From Pseudomonas sp. MAG733B (GTDB lineage: Bacteria; Pseudomonadota; Gammaproteobacteria; Pseudomonadales; Pseudomonadaceae): 64,000 nucleotides of DNA. Location: assembly GCF_036884845.1 (NCBI RefSeq), contig NZ_CP145732.1, positions 868,001 to 932,000 on the forward strand, given 5' to 3'. Both the position numbers and the translations under genes were made by a program. The notes below the pieces were generated by a model that did no database searches, was not told where the DNA came from, and saw nothing but the letters and a program-made list of their open reading frames with translations. The stretch's first letter is position 1, and every line of letters starts with the position of its first letter. Shown here in pieces: positions 59,752 through 64,000 of the stretch.

Positions 59752-59819
59752 TGCAGGAGCAAGGCTTGCCCGCGATGGCGCCCTTGAGATCGCTATCGCG
59801 GGCAAGCCTTGCTCCTACA
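59752..59819. repeat. REPIN between argS and priA
   Basis: Arms AGGAGCAAGGCTTGCCCGCG and reverse complement, with a centre that contains GGCGCCCTTGAGATCGCTA. It lies in the 222-base gap after priA, which otherwise shows no gene and must carry the argS promoter. Confidence 0.87.
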
Positions 59820-59840
59820 CATTCAACGGCGATCTCTCGG

Positions 59841-62060
59841 TCAATACAAATCGACCGGATCAACATCCAGAGACCAACGCACCGCCCGCCCACTCGGCAT
59901 CTGCTCCAGCACCAGCAACCAGCTCGCCAGCAAGCGATGCAAAGGCGCCCGCGCCGTAGCCTGCAACAATAGTTGCGCGCGATAACGCCCGGCCCGTCGT
60001 TCCATCGGCGCCGGCACCGGGCCCAGCAGTTCAATCCCGCTCAGATTCTGCTCGGCCAGCAAGCGCTCAGCCTCGCTGCACGCCTCATCGAGAAAGCCTT
60101 CGGCCTGTCCCGGCTTATGCGCTTCAGCGCGCAGCAACGCCAGATGCGCAAACGGCGGCAGGCCCGCCGCACGCCGCTCGCTCAAGGCCTGTTCGGCGAA
60201 GGCGAAGTAGCCTTGCTCGGTCAATTGCACCAGCAGCGGATGGTCGGCCAGGTGCGTCTGGATGATCACTTTGCCCGGCTCTTCGGCCCGGCCAGCGCGG
60301 CCGGCGACCTGGACGATCAATTGCGCCATGCGCTCGCTGGCGCGGAAGTCGCCGGAGAACAGCCCGCCGTCGGCGTCGAGAATCGACACCAGCGTCACTC
60401 GCGGAAAGTGGTGCCCTTTGGCAAGCATCTGGGTGCCGATCAAAATGCACGGCTGACCCTTTTGAATGGTCGCGAACAACTGGTTCATCGCGTCTTTACG
60501 CGAGGTGCTATCGCGGTCGACGCGCAGCACCGGATAGTCCGGGAACAGGATTTTCAGGCGCTCTTCGGCCCGTTCGGTGCCGGCGCCCACCGGACGCAAA
60601 TCGACCTTGTTGCACTTCGGGCACTGGCGCGGGACGCGTTCGACATAACCGCAATGGTGGCAGCGCAATTCGCCATGGCGCTGGTGCACGGTCATGCGCG
60701 CATCGCAGCGCTGGCATTCGGACATCCAGCCGCAGTCGTGGCAAAGCAGCGTCGGCGCGAAGCCTCTGCGATTAAGGAATACCAGCACTTGCTGGCCGGC
60801 GGCGAGTGTCTGGCCGATGGCCTGTTGCATCGGCCCGGAAATGCCGCTGTCCAGCGGGCGACTTTTCACGTCCAGACGCAGGAAGCGTGGTTGCTTGGCA
60901 CCACCAGCGCGCTCATTCAGGCGGAGGAGCCCATAACGACCGGTGTAGGCGTTGTGCAGGCTTTCCAGTGAAGGTGTGGCGGAGCCGAGCACAATCGGAA
61001 TGTTTTCCTGCCGTGCCCGCACCAATGCAAGGTCGCGAGCGTGGTAACGCAAACCTTCCTGCTGTTTATAGGAGCCGTCGTGTTCCTCGTCGATGATGAT
61101 CAGCCCCGGGTTTTTCATCGGCGTGAACAGCGCCGAACGGGTGCCGATAATGATGTCGGCCTCGCCGTCTCGAGCAGCGAGCCACGCTTCGAGGCGTTCG
61201 CGATCGTTGACCGCCGAGTGGATCAGCGCGATGCGCGCATTGAAGCGCTGCTCGAAGCGCGCCAGGGTTTGCGGGCCGAGGTTGATTTCCGGGATCAGCA
61301 CCAGCGCTTGCTTGCCGGCCTGCAGGGTTTCGCGGATCAACTGCAAATACACTTCGGTCTTGCCGCTGCCGGTGACGCCGGCCAGCAGGAACGCGTGATA
61401 ACTGTCGAACCCGGCGCGGATCGCTTCATAAGCTGCTCGCTGTTCCGGGTTGAGCGGCAGCTCCGGCTGCGCCAGCCAGTGTTCGTGCCGGGCGCCGGGG
61501 GCGTGCTTGCGGACCTCGACTTGCACCAGATCCTTGGCCAGCAGCAAATCGAGGCTGTCCTTGCTCAGCATCAATTTGCTCAGCAGCTGATGGGCCACGC
61601 CGTGGGGATGCTGCGCCAGTGTCGCCAGGGCTTCACGCTGGCGCGGGGCGCGGGCGATACGCGGGTCATCAAGGCTCGCGCCTGGCGCGGCAGACCAGAA
61701 GCGCTCCTGGCGTGGTTCAGCCAGCTCACCCTGACGCAGCAGCACCGGAAGCGCCCAACTCAAGGTGTCGCCGAGGCTGTGCTGGTAGTACTGGGAAGTC
61801 CACAGACACAGCTTGAACAGCGCAGGCGGCAACGGTGGTGTGGCGTCGAGCAGGGCCAGCGCCGGCTTGAGTTTTTCGGCGGGGACTTCGCTGGTGTCGG
61901 TGACTTCCACCAGAATCCCGATCATTTCCCGACGTCCGAACGGCACCCGCAGGCGCATGCCGGGATGCAATTGCGCGCGCAGGACACCGGCCGGCGCGCG
62001 GTAATCGAACAGGCGGCGCAGAGGCGATGGCAGGGCGAGGCGCAGAATGGCGTCGGGCAC
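59841..62060 (-). CDS. priA: Primosomal replication restart helicase PriA
   Basis: Superfamily 2 3'-5' DNA helicase (739 aa) that reloads the replisome at stalled forks. An N-terminal DNA-binding domain (about 1-200) is followed by Walker A GVTGSGKTEVYL, Walker B IIIDEEHDGSYKQQ, and a zinc module with four CxxC-type pairs from LCHDCGW to QCPKCNK. LNRRGFAP and VAGRAGRAEEPG complete the helicase. The start is GTG 62060 (VPDAILRLALPS), which gives the family length; the frame extends upstream without support. Confidence 0.97.
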   Translation of the reverse strand: MPDAILRLALPSPLRRLFDYRAPAGVLRAQLHPGMRLRVPFGRREMIGILVEVTDTSEVPAEKLKPALALLDATPPLPPALFKLCLWTSQYYQHSLGDTLSWALPVLLRQGELAEPRQERFWSAAPGASLDDPRIARAPRQREALATLAQHPHGVAHQLLSKLMLSKDSLDLLLAKDLVQVEVRKHAPGARHEHWLAQPELPLNPEQRAAYEAIRAGFDSYHAFLLAGVTGSGKTEVYLQLIRETLQAGKQALVLIPEINLGPQTLARFEQRFNARIALIHSAVNDRERLEAWLAARDGEADIIIGTRSALFTPMKNPGLIIIDEEHDGSYKQQEGLRYHARDLALVRARQENIPIVLGSATPSLESLHNAYTGRYGLLRLNERAGGAKQPRFLRLDVKSRPLDSGISGPMQQAIGQTLAAGQQVLVFLNRRGFAPTLLCHDCGWMSECQRCDARMTVHQRHGELRCHHCGYVERVPRQCPKCNKVDLRPVGAGTERAEERLKILFPDYPVLRVDRDSTSRKDAMNQLFATIQKGQPCILIGTQMLAKGHHFPRVTLVSILDADGGLFSGDFRASERMAQLIVQVAGRAGRAEEPGKVIIQTHLADHPLLVQLTEQGYFAFAEQALSERRAAGLPPFAHLALLRAEAHKPGQAEGFLDEACSEAERLLAEQNLSGIELLGPVPAPMERRAGRYRAQLLLQATARAPLHRLLASWLLVLEQMPSGRAVRWSLDVDPVDLY

Positions 62061-62128
62061 GCGTTTTCTCAATGAAGGGGTGAAGTGGCAGGCCGCGAGC
62101 CTAGCAGACGACCGGTTTGAGGGACAGC

Positions 62129-62156
62129 TTGCGTGATTGGCATTGTCTGGTAGAAT
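62129..62156 (+). promoter_or_regulatory. Sigma-70 promoter of rpmE
   Basis: TTGCGT (62129-62134) and TAGAAT (62151-62156) are separated by 16 bases. This is the only good -35/-10 pair in the priA-rpmE gap and sets a start near 62163. Confidence 0.6.
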
Positions 62157-62162
62157 CCGCGG

Positions 62163-62226
62163 CCTAATCACGTGCGGTATTCAACAATAGTGTTGGGTGG
62201 CGGCACGCTAGCCTGAGGAAGACACC
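62163..62226 (+). ncRNA. Structured leader of rpmE (possible L31 autoregulatory element)
   Basis: CGTGC (62171-62175) can pair with GCACG (62203-62207), and inside them CAACA (62183-62187) with TGTTG (62191-62195), giving a two-level hairpin before the GAGGA ribosome site at 62215. A structured leader upstream of rpmE (L31-Gammaproteobacteria type) is known in this group. Assignment rests on position and these stems only. Confidence 0.45.
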
Positions 62227-62460
62227 ATGAAAGCTGATATCCATCCAGAATACCCAGCAGTTGCTGTTACCTGCAGCTGCGGCAACAAGTTCGAAACCCG
62301 TTCGACCTTCGGCAAAGCCCTGGCGATCGACGTTTGCAACGAATGCCACCCGTTCTACACCGGTAAGCAAAAGACTCTGGACACTGGCGGCCGCGTTCAG
62401 CGCTTCGCCGACCGTTTCGGTGCTTTCGGCAAAACCAAAGCTCCTGCTGCTGCAGAGTAA
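62227..62460 (+). CDS. rpmE: 50S ribosomal protein L31, zinc-binding form
   Basis: Ribosomal protein bL31 (77 aa) bridging the two subunits. Cys16, Cys18, Cys37 and Cys40 (TCSCGNK and [10 protein letters not shown]) make the zinc site of the C+ form, which is normally replaced by a zinc-free paralogue under zinc limitation. RBS GAGGA precedes the ATG. Divergent from priA. Its terminator is inside the start of the next gene. Confidence 0.97.
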   Translation: MKADIHPEYPAVAVTCSCGNKFETRSTFGKALAIDVCNECHPFYTGKQKTLDTGGRVQRFADRFGAFGKTKAPAAAE

Positions 62461-62486
62461 GGTTGAAGGGCCCGGTGGGCTTTTCC

Positions 62487-63275
62487 ATGCTGATGAAAAA
62501 GGCGTCCCTTGTGGGCGCCTTTTTTGTGTCTGCGATTTGGCTCTCCGCGGCCCAGGCTTTCTGCCCGGCGCCGGGTGGCCTGACACCGGTTGCGGTGCAG
62601 CGGGTAGTCGATGGCGACACGCTACGCCTCAACGACGGTCGCAGCGTGCGCATGATCGGCTTGAACACGCCGGAGCTGGGCAAGAAAGGCCGCTCCGACG
62701 AGCCGTTCGCCGTGGCCGCGCGCAAACGCCTTGAAGCGTTGGTGGCGGCGAGCGATGGGCGGGTCGGTTTGCTGCCCGGAAAAGAAAGCAAAGACCATTA
62801 CGGCCGAACCCTGGCCCATGTCTACAGCGCCGACGGTGCCAATCTCGAAGCGCAAATGATCGCCGAAGGTCTCGGTTTTCTGGTGGCGGTTCCTCCTAAT
62901 GTCGATCTGGTCGACTGTCAGCAAGCGGCGGAACGCAGTGCCCGCCAGGCCGGGCTCGGCGTATGGCGACAGTCACCTGTACTGAAAGCGGATCAGATCA
63001 GCGCGTCCGGTTTTGCCGTGCTCAGCGGTCGTGTTAGCAAGGTTCAGCGTAATCGTGGCGGGGTTTGGATCGAATTGCAGGATTCGGTTGTATTGCGCGT
63101 TGCACCCAATTTGCTGGCCCGTTTCGATGCGGCCGCGCTTGAAAAGCTCAAAGGCAGGCAAATCGAGGCGCGTGGCTGGGTGCTGGATCGTTCACGCCGC
63201 GGCGGGCTCAAGGATGGTCAGGCGCGCTGGATGTTGCCGCTGACGGATCCGGCGATGCTGCAAGTGATGCAGTGA
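62487..63275 (+). CDS. Secreted SNase-like (thermonuclease) family protein
   Basis: Exported staphylococcal-nuclease-fold protein (262 aa from ATG 62487; ATG 62493 is equally possible and TTG 62463 less so). A signal peptide ends at SAAQA, followed by FCPAPGG. The OB-fold core has VQRVVDGDTLRL, RMIGLNTPELG and KDHYGRTLAHVYSADG with the Arg and Glu/Asp expected for nuclease activity. A second domain of about 100 residues (SGRVSKVQRNRGGVWIEL) looks like another OB-type fold. The rpmE terminator overlaps the signal peptide codons, so expression probably needs readthrough or an internal promoter. Confidence 0.85.
   Translation: MLMKKASLVGAFFVSAIWLSAAQAFCPAPGGLTPVAVQRVVDGDTLRLNDGRSVRMIGLNTPELGKKGRSDEPFAVAARKRLEALVAASDGRVGLLPGKESKDHYGRTLAHVYSADGANLEAQMIAEGLGFLVAVPPNVDLVDCQQAAERSARQAGLGVWRQSPVLKADQISASGFAVLSGRVSKVQRNRGGVWIELQDSVVLRVAPNLLARFDAAALEKLKGRQIEARGWVLDRSRRGGLKDGQARWMLPLTDPAMLQVMQ
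62496..62526 (+). terminator. rpmE terminator embedded in the nuclease gene
   Basis: AAAAAGGCG-T-CCC, loop TTGT, GGGCGCC then TTTTTT form a strong intrinsic terminator, with one bulged T, 36 bases after the rpmE stop. It lies over codons 4-14 of the following gene. Confidence 0.85.
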
Positions 63276-63365
63276 TAGAGAATTGTAGACATTTTTTCTG
63301 GCGATTGTGAACAGTCCATCCCTTGTGTTCCGCGGCTCTTGGCCCAAAGTCGTAAGGCCGGGCGC

Positions 63366-63385
63366 TTGACAGGGGTGACCGGTCA
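63366..63385 (+). promoter_or_regulatory. Possible maeB promoter with spacer palindrome
   Basis: A perfect -35 hexamer TTGACA (63366-63371) is followed after 4 bases by the 10-base palindrome TGACCGGTCA (63376-63385), where a repressor could block polymerase. No convincing -10 hexamer is seen 16-18 bases downstream, so this remains tentative. No gene is seen in 63276-63457. Confidence 0.35.
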
Positions 63386-63457
63386 GTCTTGTGGGGATTT
63401 TGCGAGGCGCGTATCCTCGCTGACCAGTCTGTCCAACAGTAAAAGCGGAATGCCAAA

Positions 63458-64000
63458 ATGTCTGATCTGAAAACTGCCGCTCTCGAATATCACGCCAATC
63501 CTCGTCCAGGGAAGCTGAGTGTCGAGCTCACCAAGGCCACCGCTACCGCCCGCGACCTGTCGCTGGCCTACAGCCCCGGCGTAGCCGAACCAGTACGCGA
63601 AATCGCCCGCGATCCTGAACTGGCCTACAAATACACCGGCAAGGGCAACCTGGTTGCAGTCATTTCCGATGGCACCGCGATTCTCGGCCTGGGTAACCTC
63701 GGCCCATTGGCCTCCAAGCCAGTGATGGAAGGTAAAGGCGTGCTGTTCAAGCGCTTCGCCGGCATCGACGTTTTCGACATCGAAGTCGACTCCGAAAGCC
63801 CGCAAGCCTTCATCGACACCGTCAAGCGCATCTCCATCACTTTCGGTGGCATCAACCTGGAAGACATCAAGGCGCCTGAGTGCTTTGAGATCGAACGCGC
63901 TCTGATCGAGCAGTGCGATATTCCGGTATTCCACGATGACCAGCACGGCACCGCTATCGTGACCGCGGCCGGCATGATCAACGCCCTGGAAATCGCCGGC
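63458..64000 (+). CDS. maeB: NAD(P)-dependent malic enzyme, 3'-truncated by window edge
   Basis: Oxidative decarboxylase of malate to pyruvate. The first 181 residues are present: [31 protein letters not shown] and [20 protein letters not shown] (near residues 72-91), then [15 protein letters not shown] and [12 protein letters not shown], the metal and substrate motifs of the MaeB branch. The NADP domain and the C-terminus lie outside, so whether a phosphotransacetylase domain follows cannot be seen. Confidence 0.94.
   Translation, partial: MSDLKTAALEYHANPRPGKLSVELTKATATARDLSLAYSPGVAEPVREIARDPELAYKYTGKGNLVAVISDGTAILGLGNLGPLASKPVMEGKGVLFKRFAGIDVFDIEVDSESPQAFIDTVKRISITFGGINLEDIKAPECFEIERALIEQCDIPVFHDDQHGTAIVTAAGMINALEIAG

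Overview
The window is a gene-dense, GC-rich chromosomal segment of a fluorescent-group Pseudomonas. The evidence is the complete hut locus (hutF, hutC-hutD, hutU, permease, hutXWV, two hutH genes, hutI, hutG), a medium-chain-length polyhydroxyalkanoate cluster (phaC1-phaZ-phaC2-phaD facing phaI-phaF), hisIE-tatABC and ubiE-ubiJ-ubiB in Pseudomonas order, and many intergenic REP/REPIN-type inverted repeats with cores such as GGAGCGGGCTTGCTCGCGAA. No tRNA, rRNA, insertion sequence, prophage or CRISPR array was recognised. The segment looks like core genome. The only clearly mobile-style item is a small toxin-antitoxin pair of visibly lower GC.

Layout. 1-9.7 kb: 3' part of typA, a YkgJ-like cysteine protein, glycogen phosphorylase, and a DUF2339/DUF3999 membrane gene pair of unknown function. 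9.8-15.3 kb: fbp, a DUF924 gene, the ParE/Phd-type module, a PctA-like amino-acid chemoreceptor and two small lipoprotein genes. 15.4-30.2 kb: histidine utilisation. 30.4-34 kb: an orphan choline/betaine-type binding protein, an HSL-family esterase, proline iminopeptidase and D-aminoacyl-tRNA deacylase. 34.3-38.7 kb: opgGH for osmoregulated periplasmic glucans. 38.8-47.4 kb: an HBM-type chemoreceptor, rsmE, tatCBA, hisE-hisI, ubiB-ubiJ-ubiE and a PHA-associated small protein. 47.6-54.3 kb: the pha cluster. 54.5-64 kb: a DUF971 gene, hslVU, an FtsN-like SPOR protein, argS, priA, rpmE, a secreted SNase-like nuclease and the start of a malic enzyme gene.

The hut genes form a complete histidine-to-glutamate route: histidine or urocanate uptake, HutH, HutU, HutI, then the two-step HutF/HutG branch giving formate and glutamate. 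Regulation can be read directly in the DNA. Two TGTA-N2-TACA palindromes fit HutC operators, one between hutF and hutC and one just downstream of a -24/-12 (sigma-54) element before hutU. A distal TGTTAC/GTAACA inverted repeat upstream could serve an enhancer-binding protein. A similar -24/-12 element precedes phaC1.

The most unusual protein is the first HutH paralogue (24891-26414). It is intact and full length but lacks the Ala-Ser-Gly triad that forms the MIO cofactor, and also lacks the catalytic Tyr region, while the second paralogue (26532-28064) is canonical. The other main unknown is the DUF2339/DUF3999 pair, whose second member shows discoidin-like sequence features. I did not find a wholly novel multi-gene system. 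These two loci are the best candidates for undescribed biology.
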